Part shown: in pieces, positions 10,707 through 21,510 of the stretch
Layout: every line of letters starts with the position of its first letter
Numbering within the stretch: the stretch's first letter is position 1
Origin: Locusta migratoria
Taxonomy: Eukaryota; Arthropoda; Insecta; Orthoptera; Acrididae
Assembly: GCA_026315105.1 (NCBI GenBank)
Contig: CM048750.1
Span: 268,823,151-268,887,150, forward strand
Length of the DNA stretch: 64,000 nt
Reading direction: 5' to 3'
Notes under the pieces: generated by a model
The model's input: the letters and a program-made list of their open reading frames with translations, nothing else
The model's database searches: none
What the model was told of the DNA's origin: nothing
Made by a program: the position numbers and the translations under genes

Positions 10707-11051
10707 GTGCCGTGGAATACGGTTGAACACCGTTTTGAGTGTCGCCAGCACCATCGCGATTGGGGTCTCGCCAGCGATATGTTAAGGTTAATCAACAGGG
10801 TCGCTGTGCATACCATCACTGCTGTTGACGACATAACGCCCGAATGGAAACCCTTCCCTACGACGAAACATAACGCGTCGGCCTGGATATTCGGTCGGAC
10901 TATTCTCGCAATATTTAAGATTGGCATAACGGACCCCGTGGATTTTCTGACACTGTTGTGGAGTGAACACGAGGCGGAAAAGAAACGGGCGAAATACGAT
11001 GACAAATTTGGGAATTTTTTAAAGATATCCCTGCAATATGTTTTTGAATAA
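10707..11051 (+). CDS. Unrecognised ORF C-terminus inside the poly(A)-tailed insertion
   Basis: A 114-residue frame with a basic, charged C-terminus (EHEAEKKRAKYDDKFGNF). I do not recognise a domain. Because it sits at the 5' end of a truncated retroelement copy and is followed by a long untranslated region and A-rich tail, it most likely represents the C-terminal end of a LINE ORF2, or the 3' end of a retrocopied transcript. The start codon is only the first ATG in frame and carries no weight. Confidence 0.3.
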   Translation: MPWNTVEHRFECRQHHRDWGLASDMLRLINRVAVHTITAVDDITPEWKPFPTTKHNASAWIFGRTILAIFKIGITDPVDFLTLLWSEHEAEKKRAKYDDKFGNFLKISLQYVFE

Positions 11052-11232
11052 CAGGGATTTTAACCTATTCCTTTTTCTTTCCCTTTGTTTTTCTTTTCTT
11101 CTCTCTGATACCTTGATGTTCTTATAACCTTTACCTACTTTTCTCTTAACATGGGCAGTGAAGTGCCCTCGTTCTCTTTGGTGTGCTCCATGGGTTTTTT
11201 GCGAGTTCTGATATGCTTTTCTTTATTGTCGC

Positions 11233-11452
11233 TTATTCAGCGAAAACAATGGTCATATGTTTGTTAAGCTTATGGGACTTAACTACGGGGTCATCAGTCC
11301 CTAAACTTACAAACTCCTTATGAACTAACTAAGACTAAGGTCGGCACAAATATCCATGCCCGAAGGGGGATTCGAACCCCCGACCGTATTGGCCGTGCAG
11401 ACCGTGACTGGAGCGCCTCAGTCCTCTCGGCCACCGCGGTCGGATTATTCAG
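11233..11452 (-). mobile_element. SINE-S copy with TSD TTATTCAG
   Basis: tRNA-Leu-like SINE on the minus strand (body 11241-11444). It has the GGGGATTCGAACCCCCG B-box region, the GGCCGAG...GGCGCTCCAGTCACGG head, and the CCCATAAGCTTAACAAACA end. An 8-bp direct repeat TTATTCAG flanks it at 11233-11240 and 11445-11452. Confidence 0.88.
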
Positions 11453-11745
11453 TAGCATCGTATGTTTCCGTCTTTTCCCTTTTGTTGTGCGGCATTGTTA
11501 AGGCGTGGACTGGCCTATGCCATGACCTTTTCTTGTCTTGGGTGACGATTGTTTTCCCTAGGGTGGTAGGTGCACCCACTGGGAGACATCATTCTGAGTA
11601 CGTCACTTCCTCACGTGGATGGAGAATTGAGGGATTAATGTCCGCATTTTAATTTTCACGTTTATCCATCATGGAGCCGCTTCGGTTATGAGGACGTATT
11701 TTTTACCTTACCTATTTGAACCAAATAAATAAATAAAAATAAAAA

Positions 11746-12440
11746 AGCCCCGGGCTTCATACTCCTGCACGGACTCTTCTAGCACTTGGCACGTCCGACC
11801 CAAATTCCCATGTCTATCTTTCAGTAATGAATTACTTTGCTCGCAGATATTCCTGTATTTCCAACATAAGTGTGGTGTTCGTGAGGTTACACTCCTGAAC
11901 AAGGATCAATATTCGACATAGTGGATTTAAATTAAGAATTGCGGTGCCTGTTGTTTCTAGACATGTCCGAAAGAGCAGACCTCACTACGTGATGCTTTAG
12001 CTGTTCTAAATATAAGTACCGGTAGTGGAGTACATTAGTCAAAGTAGAGCCAAATATTGAAATTTTGGTTGTGCGGGCTATGTGCTTCAGTAATCCGTAC
12101 AGGTGTTTCACAGCTCTGCAGGGCTGGTGCAGGGGTAGCACAGCTTCGAGACTTCTTCATCGATTAGTTACCTGCAGAACATTTCACCAGAAACCAGGTT
12201 GCCCACAACGAATGATATTTACTTCGGCAACTCCCTCGCAATGTGATCGACTACCAAAGAATACAGTAAAGGCGACGAATTTGGAGCGCAGTACATTTTC
12301 ATTTGCTCCCAACCGAAGTTCTGGTTTTGTGGTATGTAGTAGTGAACAACAAATACCCAAAACTATATCGACCAATTCCACCCTCTTCCACCAACTTCAA
12401 CCCGTACTAACTCACTCCATGAAAACTAAAAGAGAAACAA
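11746..12440 (+). repeat. Rep-D copy 1
   Basis: About 700 bp matches 30766-31500: blocks GACATGTCCGAAAGA, GTGATGCTTTAGCTGTT, GGGCTGGTGCAGGGGTA, TTACTTCGGCAACTC and TTTGGAGCGCAGTACAT recur in the same order. No ORF is shared. In both places it adjoins a tRNA-like stretch and antisense LINE-A, so it is part of a larger composite repeat. The class is unknown. Confidence 0.6.
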
Positions 12441-12712
12441 CTATAATCTTCTGGAACTAAATGGCTCCTCTAGCGAAACACGAAAGTGTACACTCACACT
12501 TTCAGGATAAGGAAGAAATCCTTCTGAGATGAAAAAAATAGAACTGTGATGGTTCCATTAGATAAGGAGCACTCATAACCTCCCTGGACGATCTCCCGTC
12601 ACTACTATTAAAAATAGATAAAGTAAAATAAAACATAATACTACAAAATGAAGGTAAGAAAAGAAGTGTAATTTGTGCTATCTGCACTTGCGGGTAATCA
12701 TACAGTCGTGGC
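12441..12712. other. Unassigned intergenic sequence
   Basis: No gene, repeat match or structure that I can support. It separates Rep-D from the left end of the hAT element. Confidence 0.5.
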
Positions 12713-13147
12713 CAGGGCCGGTGCAAGCCCAAGTGCCGCCCCGTGCGAGTTGCTAAATTGCCGCCCCCCTCCCCATTTTTTAACAAAACGTTTGTGGAAT
12801 TTTATTTAAACAAATATGTAGGAAATATGAGCAATCAATCGCATTTTTTTTTTCAGATCTTCCTAGGCCAGCCTCAAAGCTTTTAATATGTGCTTACATC
12901 TAAACCGTCATGTTCACAGCTACGTTCAACATGCCGGTATAGATGTAAACGTAACTCAAAGCATTGAGAAGAGCCATACTGTGCCCGAAATCTATATAGA
13001 TCTGGAAAATAAAAACAAAAATTGCGAGTAATTGGTGACATTCTTTACAGATTTGTACAAGACAGTCGCTGGGCACCAGCTCAAAACTGGAATCAAACCT
13101 GGCTGAAGAAATCTAGCTAATTTTAATAAGCCTTGTGAATTAGCAAA

Positions 13148-13346
13148 AATGTTCAAATGTGTGTGAAATCTTATGGGACTCAACTGCTAAGGTCGTCAGT
13201 CCCTAGGCGTACACACTACCCAACCTAAATTATCAGAAGGACAAAACCACACACCCATCCCCGAGGGAGGACTCCAACTTCCGCCAGGACCAGCCGCACA
13301 GTCCATGACTGCAGCGCCTTAGACCGCTCAACTAATCCCGCGTGGC
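13148..13346 (-). mobile_element. SINE-T copy (tRNA-like, different head)
   Basis: It has an AATGTTCAAATGTGTGTG end and a body with CACACACCCATCCCCGAGG and a degenerate B box. The CGCGTGGC end corresponds to the GCCGCGCGGGATTAGCCG head of this widespread orthopteran SINE type. The 3' part shares the GGGACT/AGTCCC stem-loop with SINE-S. No clear target duplication is seen. Confidence 0.75.
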
Positions 13347-13640
13347 ATGAACTTGCAGTTAACGTAAACGAACATTTTTCAATGGCTGTGAACAGATAAT
13401 GTACTTAACAGAAAACAAAATATATTTACAATTTAACGATAATATTTACAATAACTATTTAATGTTGAACAAAGTAAGAAGCAACACAGTAAATAACCAA
13501 GACGCTGAACATAATATAAGAATTTTAAAACATACTAGACAAATCGAACCTTCCTGGCTTTTGCTAGTGCAAACTCTTTCACACGATCTGTGTAATTTAA
13601 CTCCTCTGGAAGCTCTTGCTCAATCAAAATTGTTGCAAGA

Positions 13641-13847
13641 TCATTCAAAGGAGTTTGGCTTATCGTTGATCGGAGGTATGTCTATCAATTTCAGTTTTGA
13701 GAAACTCCTCTTTTCACTCGCAACTGTCACTGGAAGTGTTAGGAGAATTCTCAGAGGAACGTTGACATTAGGGCAAAAATTATGTCTTCCTATAAAATTC
13801 AGAGTCTCTTTTTGACCTATTCCTGGTTTCAACAATGTTGAAGGCAC
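13641..13847 (-). pseudogene. hAT transposase, C-terminal dimerisation region
   Basis: The frame contains VPLRILLTLPVTVASEKRSF followed by SKLKLI, the signature of the hAT C-terminal dimerisation domain (usual form LLTLPVTVASGERSFSKLKLI). It lies immediately downstream of the main transposase frame on the minus strand, separated by a stop/frameshift at about 13850. It belongs to the same gene. Confidence 0.85.
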
Positions 13848-13856
13848 TTTTAGTTC

Positions 13857-14639
13857 TTACCTCAACTCTAGTGCATCAATGTCGCTTGACTCATGATCTT
13901 GCAAAATCGCTGAGGCGTTTCTATTCTTTGTGTCCAGGCTGTCAGGATGTGCATTTTTCAAATCACCGATGTAGAAAAAATAAAAATAATCACAATGAGA
14001 TTTCAGTCGATTGAATCTCTCATCCAAAGATGTGGTTACTGTATCTAAAAGATAGTAGTAGAATTCAATCTTGTAACGTTTTGTTGGGGTACCTATTGTT
14101 TTATCCCTTCCTTTATAAGTAAAGTGTATTGGCTTCTTACTTCGTCGCCGGGAAATACTAGTCCGTGGTAACGTTAGATCTTCTAACTCTAATTCTGTAG
14201 CCAATACTTTGGAATCCGTCAAGAAAGATACAAACTTTTCTTCTGTTGTGCAGGTCTTAAAATATGCTTTTGTTCTTTCAAGCATTCCCACGGCCTCAGA
14301 AACATTTATGTCAATGGTCTGGAGTGTCTTACTGACTACACTTATGTGAAGCAGAACGTCGTACCAGATTACCAGAGAAGTGAGAAAGGTGTAATTTTTT
14401 ATTTGATTCGCAAGTGACGTTGCTTCATGAGCGGTCATGTCATCGAATTCTTCTGATATTTGAACCAGTACATTATAAACGCCTCCAATTTGAAACCTCA
14501 GGGGAGTAAGTGCATCGATGCGACTTTCCCACATAGTATCGCTCAGTGACTTCAGCGTCAGGTTAGGCAGGTACTTCTTCAAGATATCAAAACGTCGAAC
14601 GGAGGACGAGAAGAAATCATACAAGCTCTTCACTCTCAA
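13857..14639 (-). pseudogene. hAT transposase, central region (ZMYM1-like)
   Basis: The 260-codon frame starts within the catalytic domain. The segment RRFDILKKYLPNLTLKSLSD followed by TMWESRIDAL is the conserved region of ZMYM1-like hAT transposases (usually LTLKPLSDTRWESR). It continues through the helical insertion domain (YKIEFYYYLLDTVTTSLDER near the C-terminus). Upstream, in other frames (14640-14860), RGQGYDNGSNMKGK contains the second catalytic Asp, followed by VPCSSHSLN. The gene is therefore nearly complete but broken by several stops and frameshifts. Confidence 0.88.
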
Positions 14640-15404
14640 AACATGGAAACAGCATATTTAGAAGACATAGCGGTATCGTTGACAACAATATTCAACGAGT
14701 GACTGCTACATGGTACATAAAATGCTCCCTTGTTAATATCTGAAATTCTTTTCTAGAGACCAGACTTCTTTCCTTTCATGTTTGATCCATTGTCGTATCC
14801 TTGACCTCTCATATTACACAATAGGATGTTTTTTTCTTCCAAGAACTTGAGTACGACCTGCGTCAAAGTGGAGCTTGAAGAATCGGGCACTGGAAGAAAT
14901 CCCAGGAAATGCTCCCGAATTCGGACACCGTATACCCCGTCGAGTCTTGCCTCCTGGACTCAACTTTTGAAATATCTGGTGTGCAGTCCAGAATTATACT
15001 GTAATACTTCGCAGATTTCATCATTAATAGAATGTTGTTGGTTATAGATGATCCAATAAGATGAATTATTTTATTCTGTGTTTCCTTTCCAAGATAATGA
15101 TGACCCTTGTTCTCACCTTGCTTTGTTCTGTGCAGGTGCTCCACCATCACAGTGCCGAACTTTCCAAATAATGCAAGGAGTTTCAAGAAGTTTCCGTTGT
15201 CAGGCTGAGTGTATCTGTACTTACTCTCAACGGCAGACATTGCTGACCCAGGAAATGAATTATTGCTATTAAGCGCCCAAGAACATTTTTCCAATGTTCG
15301 CTTTCAGTATTCAGAAGCCTTTGACGATGGGCGTCGACAGTTCGTGACTTTCTCATCCCCTCAGAAAACACGATCCACTTTTTATGTGAATTCAAATGAT
15401 CCAA
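14640..15404 (-). pseudogene. hAT transposase, N-terminal DUF4371 region
   Basis: Overlapping minus-strand frames (14863-15294 and 15183-15404) together cover the DUF4371 region: MDHLNSHKKWIVFSEGMRKS, then ENKGHHYLGKETQNKIIHLI, then AKYYSIILDCTPDISKVE. The last segment carries the first catalytic Asp of hAT enzymes. RGQGYDNGSNM with the second Asp is near 14770. Both Asp are kept, though the reading frame is not. No BED zinc finger is visible upstream; the DDE_3 fragment and SINE lie there. Confidence 0.85.
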
Positions 15405-15568
15405 GACGAAGAAAAGTTTGATTTTCAGTACTTCGCATAGTTATCTACCGATTTCGAAAAAAATAAATGATGTCATATTCTACTCATTAAGAGGTGTAAT
15501 TTCATGTAAAGCTGAAAACGGTAAGGCAAGACTACATAGAAACTTTGATTTTGTCTTGAAGCTGACTT

Positions 15569-15786
15569 CACTCAAATAGCCGATCCAGAGTGGCCGTGCG
15601 CATTGAGGCGCTATGCTCTGATGCGTCAGGACGTTTCCCGGCGGAGGTCGAATCCTCCCTCGGGCATGGATGTTTGTGTTGTCTTTAGTATAAGTTAGTT
15701 CATAAGTAGTTTGTAAGTTTAGGGACTGATAACCCCGCAGTTAAGTCCATAAGCTTAACAAACATTTGAACATTTTGCACTCAAAT
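15569..15786 (+). mobile_element. SINE-S-like copy with TSD CACTCAAAT
   Basis: Plus-strand SINE (body 15578-15777) with a diverged head, the CGGAGGTCGAATCCTCCCTC B-box region, and the AGTTAAGTCCATAAGCTTAA end. Direct repeats CACTCAAAT at 15569-15577 and 15778-15786 mark the insertion, which is inside the hAT. Confidence 0.85.
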
Positions 15787-16689
15787 TTTCACATTTGTGC
15801 ATCCATCAACATAAAATACTAAAAGCTACGTCCAAAAAACATCGCATGCAGTTTCAAACCTTTACACAACTTATTCTCGCCGACATCCCCCACAAAATTA
15901 TTAAAGGAAAAATGTTTTTCTCTTACCACATTTTAGCTACCCAAAACTCCGAGCGCGAGCTCCGTCTCTAATGTTCGCTGTCGACGGGACATTAAACCCT
16001 AAACTTCCTTCAGGAGATGAAGTCGTTAGAACTGAGCCCCGTGAAATTGAATTTCAGATCGAATTTCACTACAGTCGCAGGTGAAACGGTCAAAGAGTGT
16101 GGCGGAAGACAATGGAGAGAGGAAGAATAAGGAGATGCAGTAACATAATAATGCAATAAATACACATCCGGGCATCGACGGGTACTGATGCTAGTCGAAA
16201 TATATTAACTCCCTGCACTGCGTTGTTCATTGCAAGCAACTGACACTCGACATGTGTCGTAATTTCCGTGTGTCAGTTCAGTCGTGTATAATAATGGAAT
16301 AATGGATAACAAATTAGTCATCGCCGTATCACGTCACTTTCCTTCGCTTTATTTTCATTCTAGTTATTGGGACTACGGGTGCTTATTTGCTGACTTGCCA
16401 ATTTTCGAAGTAACAGATCATAAGAAAAATAGTTCTAACTTATGAGTAAGCGCATGCGCAATACTAATTGTACATTATTTGAAAAGCACTTACCTATTAC
16501 ATCGCAAGTTGCAAGATATTCGTACGAACCAATTCTTCTGTTCTTACGAAACGCAGTGAAAGTGCTTCTGAGCAATCTTGACTTCCTCAGCCTACTACCG
16601 AACGAATTCTGCAGTTTTCGTTGTAGAGAACGCAACAGTACCAATTGTCTGGAAAGGCGAAGTGGTGACGCGGCAGTGCACGTGACGAG

Positions 16690-17275
16690 GTACAGCGAGG
16701 CTACGGTTAAACTAACGCCCAAGAAGAAGACGCAAGAAGCTCACAATAAGTATGTGACCGATGATATGGATAAATCTATTATCAGGCAGCACTTTCTATG
16801 GCATTACGAACAATAGAAAGGAATAGTAAATTTGCGAAAACTGCACAACTTTTGTCAAACAGAAATGAGATTCAAAGCTAGTAAGGAAACCCTTAGAAGC
16901 GATGTTCTGTCTATGGATTTTCGTTTTAGAAGGTGTCAAAATTAACGTTTTATTTTGTGCAGACGAGAGGGCATTTCACATTGTTGCTAAAAGACCATAC
17001 TTTCTCAGGTGTTCATCAGAATCAAAGCGACCAGTAGTTTACTTAGATGAAACATGGATTCACCTGCCTTATACAGTAAATAAATGTTGGCAAAGTGATA
17101 GTGGACGAGTAGTACTGTCAAACGAAAGTGCCGGTCAGAGTTTGATTGTTGTTCATGCAGGCGGAGACAGGTGTTTCACGGCTCAAAAACCAAAACGTCA
17201 GACTATCACTCAGAAACGGATAGTAAAAATTTACAAAATTACGTCGAAACGCAACTTATGTCAGGCTTACTAGCA
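16690..17275 (+). pseudogene. DDE_3 transposase fragment (N-terminal and first catalytic Asp)
   Basis: Several frames together give the standard order of this transposase type: a basic TPKKK segment, NLRKLHNF..TEMRFKASKETLR, then FRFRRCQN, then RPVVYLDETWIHLPYTVNKC (17026-17085) with the first catalytic Asp in YLDETW, then LIVVHAGG. The C-terminal half with the second Asp and Glu is absent. No TIRs are recognisable, so this is a truncated copy within the hAT. Confidence 0.72.
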
Positions 17276-18022
17276 ATATCTATATTCCTTGTAATTACTC
17301 GCAGCGTACTTAGCCATTCGGAATACTTCTAGCCATTGGAGGTGTTTGACATGTTTGACTGTAGTAATGTTCAACCATTTTTTTCCATTATACGGGAAAA
17401 ATGAAACACTCGGAAACTGCCATTGAAGGGCTGAGTAAAATTGCTTCAGGCTTAACATGTAACCGCAGTATCGACCATTGCATTTGAATTTCCAAATTAG
17501 ATTTCGAGTTCTGCAAAATTAGTTGTGCGTAAACGCACGGCGCGTAACAGGCTGGCAGCGCTCCACTCGTAAGAATACTGGCGTGCAAGGTAGCTAGACA
17601 ATTTGACTGGCGTGTACGCCAGACTGCTTCCCCCACTCTGTTCCTCTGGCGTAAACACGACGGTGCTGCCACAGTGGCGAGGAAGAAATCAGTCCTCCTC
17701 CCTCCCCTGGTACAACAGGTGCGGCCGGCAGGTAGTCGAGGAGCCATGACACAGTTCCCGAAGCTGTCCCTCCGAGGTTTTATATCGAATCCCCTCTTGG
17801 CCATGAATGTTGAGTTTGTCCATAAAAAAATTAAAAAAAAAAGGGGGAAGCGGCAGATTTGCCGCCCCTCGGAAAGTCCCGCCCCGTGCGGCTTACCTTA
17901 ACTTATGTAATTCTGTTGAGACTCAATTGATTTGATAATTTAGGGACTGGACTTCTGTCTGATTTTCTTTTTGTTGTTTATGAGGGATATACACAACTCC
18001 GGTATTCACCTTAGGGCTGAAT

Positions 18023-18180
18023 AAATGTTCAAATGTTTGTAAATGTATCGGACCAAATTGCATCAGCCCGTAGCTAACAAACCACTTAAACTAAGGTAAA
18101 CTAACCTAAGGACGACACACACACCTTACGGCTGAGGAAAACCCCCAAAACCTCAGCTATGGTTGGGCGTCTTTCCTGGT
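18023..18180 (-). mobile_element. SINE-U fragment
   Basis: An AAATGTTCAAATGTTTGTAA end on the minus strand and the AACTAACCTAAGGACGACAC body, as at 38235-38437. The tRNA-like head is missing, so the copy is 5'-truncated. No target duplication is recognised. Confidence 0.65.
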
Positions 18181-18239
18181 CCTCTATCTATATTCTTCTT
18201 TTTCTTCTTTATGAATAATGCAGGTGGTTCGACAGATTC

Positions 18240-19125
18240 TTATTCTTGTAGTTCTTCATGTTTTCAGGGACCGATTAGTTCCGTTGCTATGGCTGTGTTT
18301 TATTCAGGGTATTGAGGAATACTGAGATAGGTTGGTATCTTGGTTATAAGCTGTTTGATTTCTTCACTGGTGGTCATCCTGTTGTCACCAAAAGTTGCGA
18401 TTTGCATCACTATTCTCTCTTCTATAGGATCTATGTTTAGGGTATTGTGCAGTGTGTTCGTTCGCTCGTATGGGATTCTTGCTATCGTTCGGAGCGTTCG
18501 CATCTGTTGATTTTATCTTCTCGCAATGTGTTTTTGTTCCACTCCATGCTACCGCTCCATTGTCGAGAATTGGCCTGACAAACATTTTGTACACGTGCAG
18601 TACCGTCTTTATTGCTGCTCCTCCGTTTTGATGTTGTACGAGACGTATTCTCGACAGTTTTGCGTTTCCCTGGCCTATTCTTTGTATAGTATTTTGCGTT
18701 CAGTTCAGCAAGTCATCTATTTCTAGTCCGAGGTATTTTGCAGTGTTCTTCGACTTTGCTGTTTTGTCCCATAGTGTTACGTCACCTTTCTCCGTTTTTT
18801 TTGCTTCATACTGTGTTAGACTTCTGTGCTGGATTATTAGAAGTTGCGATTTGTCTGGATTTGGACGAATTCTCCAAGTAGCCATCCATTGCTCTAGGGT
18901 TCTGATTTACCTATTTATTTTAATTGGTATTAACTCAGTTGATGCAGCTTTGGCAGAAAAAGAATGTATCGTCGGCATATAGGGCTATTTCCTCATTCAG
19001 TCCTGCCGGTTTTGGTTTATCGGCGGTATATATTGTATAATAGCGGTGAAATTATGGGTCCCTGCGGTACACCTGCTTCTGGTTGAATTAATTCGGAGAA
19101 TTTGGACCCTACCTTTATCATTATA
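18240..19125 (-). pseudogene. LINE-D: Jockey/I-like reverse transcriptase remnant
   Basis: Minus-strand frames include GVPQGPIISPLLYNIYTADK (around 19059-19073) and LYADDTFFF (18965-18979), which contains the catalytic Asp pair. WRIRPNPDKSQLLIIQHR follows, then NTAKYLGLEID and YKMFVRPILDNGAVAW. This is the order of the RT C-terminal half in Jockey/I/R1-type LINEs, where the motif after GVPQG usually reads LY.IYTAD. Stops and frameshifts separate the pieces. The 3' end is A/G-rich (GAAGAAAAAGAAGAA, near 18200). The 5' side is cut by the Helitron end at 19126. Confidence 0.82.
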
Positions 19126-20092
19126 CTAGGTTAAAACCGCGGCTCCGCTCGCGTGTTGGTTAATTATGATAGATAAGCCATATTTCAGTAGTGTGCTATG
19201 AAACTGGTTTTGAAGGAACTGAAAAATATTCCTATCAGATTGCAGAAGTCTTTGTACTTACAGTTTATCAGTAAAGTAAGTAGTGTAGATCAAATCACAC
19301 GTAAAAATGCACTCGTTTCAAAGAATCCAATCAGGAAATTCAACAATAATGATTCTAATAATATCACACATCGATCACTTGATGTAATGCGCAAAACGTC
19401 AAATCGATTTTTTTAAGAGATATGTTAAAAGAAATTTCTTTTTTACTGCTTTATTTATTTATTCTTATATTTCCTTATTCGTATGCTTATCCTTACAGAG
19501 AAAGAGCTGAAGACATTGTATCACGCATGGTCTATGGCATCACGTTTCGCTGTATGTAACCTCCTTACTATAGAGTCGCAAACGTCATCGCTGGCATTCA
19601 GTCCGATTTTTTTTAATAATTTGACGACTTTCAACCACTATATCTTCCATTCCCTTACAGCTATCGGCATGGAACTGCTATGGTGTACAACGGGAGACTT
19701 CGGACAACAATTACACTCAGACAATTCGTCTCCGTTCTGTAGTTTTCGCTGCAGAGCGAAATATTCACACACACACACACACACACGTAGAATTTTATAG
19801 ACACCGATAACTTTCTATTCCAATATAATACACCCTTTTATCATTATCAACCCTCAAGCAACAATGCAACCCATAAAACCATTTTCAAAGAGTAAATATA
19901 ATTTTCATAGAGTAATTATTGTTCTGCATTTCGAGTTATATTCTTTAAATTACTAAATATATATCAGATCGCTATAAAACCGTGCCTAAACCCTTCCTCA
20001 GGTATAAATTAGTAACTGTACAAATATTTAAGTCTCTGCGTTTTGTCGTTCGAACGTGATAAGCGTACACCAAACATTCATTCATATATAGA
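19126..20092 (-). mobile_element. Non-autonomous Helitron, about 0.97 kb
   Basis: On the minus strand the element ends ACGCGAGCGGAGCCGCGG, a short GC hairpin, then TTTTAAC and CTAG (19126-19129), with T as the next host base. It starts TCTATATATGAATG at 20092 with A as the preceding base. A|TC...CTAG|T is the Helitron insertion pattern. No Rep/helicase frame is present. Inside are only small frames and a (CA)n tract at 19769-19786. A second, diverged Helitron-like 5' end lies just outside at about 20222. Confidence 0.55.
19769..19786. repeat. (CA)n microsatellite
   Basis: A run of CA units of about 18 bp inside the Helitron-like element. Confidence 0.9.
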
Positions 20093-20235
20093 TAAATAGC
20101 TATCCGATCGCCATAAAACCGTGCCTAATGCCTTCCACGGGTAGACATTAGTGTTTAGCTCTTTGTCTTGTGGTTCAGACGTGATAAACGTACACTGAAC
20201 AGACATTCACATTTATAGGTATAATTTCGTTTTGT
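19965..20235 (-). repeat. Two diverged tandem Helitron-like 5' end units
   Basis: Two units of about 130 bp follow each other. Each has ATAAAACCGTGCCTAA, a GTGATAA.CGTACAC block and an AT-rich CATTCATAT or CATTCACAT end. Read on the minus strand each unit starts like a Helitron 5' terminus (TCTATATATGAATG, and CCTATAAATGTGAATG). This suggests one Helitron inserted beside or copied into another, or a duplicated terminus. Confidence 0.6.
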
Positions 20236-20370
20236 GATAAATTTTAATAGCGCTATATACCAGACGACGAGAGCTACCACGACATTCCAACTGTTAATAA
20301 AATCGGGACTGCTACTGACTAGTCGTTCTATGTATTCACTTGTTCCCTTGGGCGTCGGACTATCGTGGAC

Positions 20371-21510
20371 TTTTATATATAATTAATAACGTTAGAAACG
20401 ACTGCGAGATAGGAAATGCAGTACTTTGCTTTCATAAAGAGCTGTTTCTGTTTCTTCTCTGCAATCAGTTTCAACTGCCATAGCTGGTCATTTGAAGCAC
20501 CATAAAAATTGTCCCAAATATTTTATCCCTCCTCATACATAATTTTAAACAACACTTGCGCATTCATCAATGTGCTTCTTTCTCACAGTGCGTTATGGCG
20601 CGTGCTTAGTAAGCAGGAAGTGCCGGGTTCGAATCTCTGCCGCGGCATAAGTTTTAACTCAATGCCTGTAATTCAGTTAATATCTATAAGAGGTATCGAG
20701 GCAAAATATGCCTCTGGGCAATGTTTATTTGATAGAAAACGGAGAAGTTGTATTGTTATCACGCAATGTGTGTTCTAAAGGAACAGACGTTGGCGGCGAT
20801 TTGCAGCAGTGCGAAATAATGACATATTTATTCGCGATTTCATGAAAACTTGCGGCAGTTGCAGCTCTTCTTAACCCCTTATAGCACTTCGTATAATAGT
20901 GTGCGACTGCACACTGACGGAGTATTGTCCTCGTTATAAGGCACTGGTACACAAATGTACCATCCTATTACCAAAGCTATAAAGATTAAAAACAAATTTC
21001 TTTGGTTATCGGAGGCCATAAAGACCTCAAAGAAATTTTTATATCAGAGAAAAAGTACTTTGTTTTTTTGCCCTATAAAGAGTGAACTGTCATTCTGTGA
21101 CTTGAATGTTTAGGGCATGTTGGGGAGCGTGCTCGGATGGCTTTGAAATTAAGTCGACGGCTAGAGGAAAGCGGGAGGTCCGGATTCGAGTCTCGCTGGG
21201 ACACAAATTTAAAAGCGTTGCAGAGTAATAATCCACCTTTAAAGGAGCTGCAGATGACGGAAGTGTTGTCAAAGTTGGAAGGCGTTGCTGCAGCCTACAG
21301 TCAACGTAGCGTGAATCCGTCGCAACACCGATGTGCTGACAATCGAATAGTGTGGCATTCCCGTCTCTTCTATGTGTCCGCGGTACTCACAGAAACGTGA
21401 ACTGCGGCAACGTTATTACCAAATGCGTCCAAACATTACCAATGTGCTGTTGTCTGTTTATTGGCTGCTGAAGATTAAACAGACAGACATCCATTTCAAA
21501 ACAAAAAAAA
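20371..21510 (+). repeat. Rep-R copy 3 (most complete)
   Basis: Full-length match to copy 1, about 1.1 kb: first tRNA-like module with GGGTTCGAATC at 20625-20635, TATTTATTCGCGATTT block, and second tRNA-like module (21125-21205, GGATTCGAGTCTC B box). It runs into antisense LINE-A at about 21511. No coding capacity is seen; shadow frames are small. Confidence 0.68.

Larger units (their letters stand above)
10691..11745 (+). mobile_element. 5'-truncated poly(A)-tailed retroelement insertion
   Basis: Comparison with the related block at 30690-30790 shows that GATCGCCCAG should continue directly into CACGGGCTTCA. Here about 1,055 bp intervenes and ends in an A-rich tail (AATAAATAAATAAAAATAAA, near 11725). 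That is the form of a retrotransposed 3' fragment. It contains one 114-codon frame at its start and a long 3' untranslated region with a SINE inside. The target duplication is at most a few bases (GCCC). It probably derives from a LINE, but no RT or nuclease motif remains. Confidence 0.5.
12713..17895 (-). mobile_element. Degenerate hAT transposon (DUF4371/ZMYM1-like), about 5.2 kb
   Basis: The left end starts CAGGGCCGGTGCAAG at 12713, a typical hAT terminus, followed by GC-rich GCCGCCCC subterminal repeats. The right side near 17850-17895 has matching inverted subterminal sequence (GCGGCAGATTTGCCGCCCC), but the final CCGGCCCTG is missing, so that end is eroded and no 8-bp duplication can be read. 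The minus strand between encodes a broken hAT transposase. SINE-T (13148-13346), SINE-S (15578-15777) and a DDE_3 fragment (16690-17275) are nested inside. Confidence 0.75.

Noticed and set aside
11356..11652. 98-codon frame starting MPEGGFEPPTV (also at 26703 and 58620)
   Set aside because: This peptide is the translated SINE-S B-box region and appears wherever the SINE lies in that orientation.
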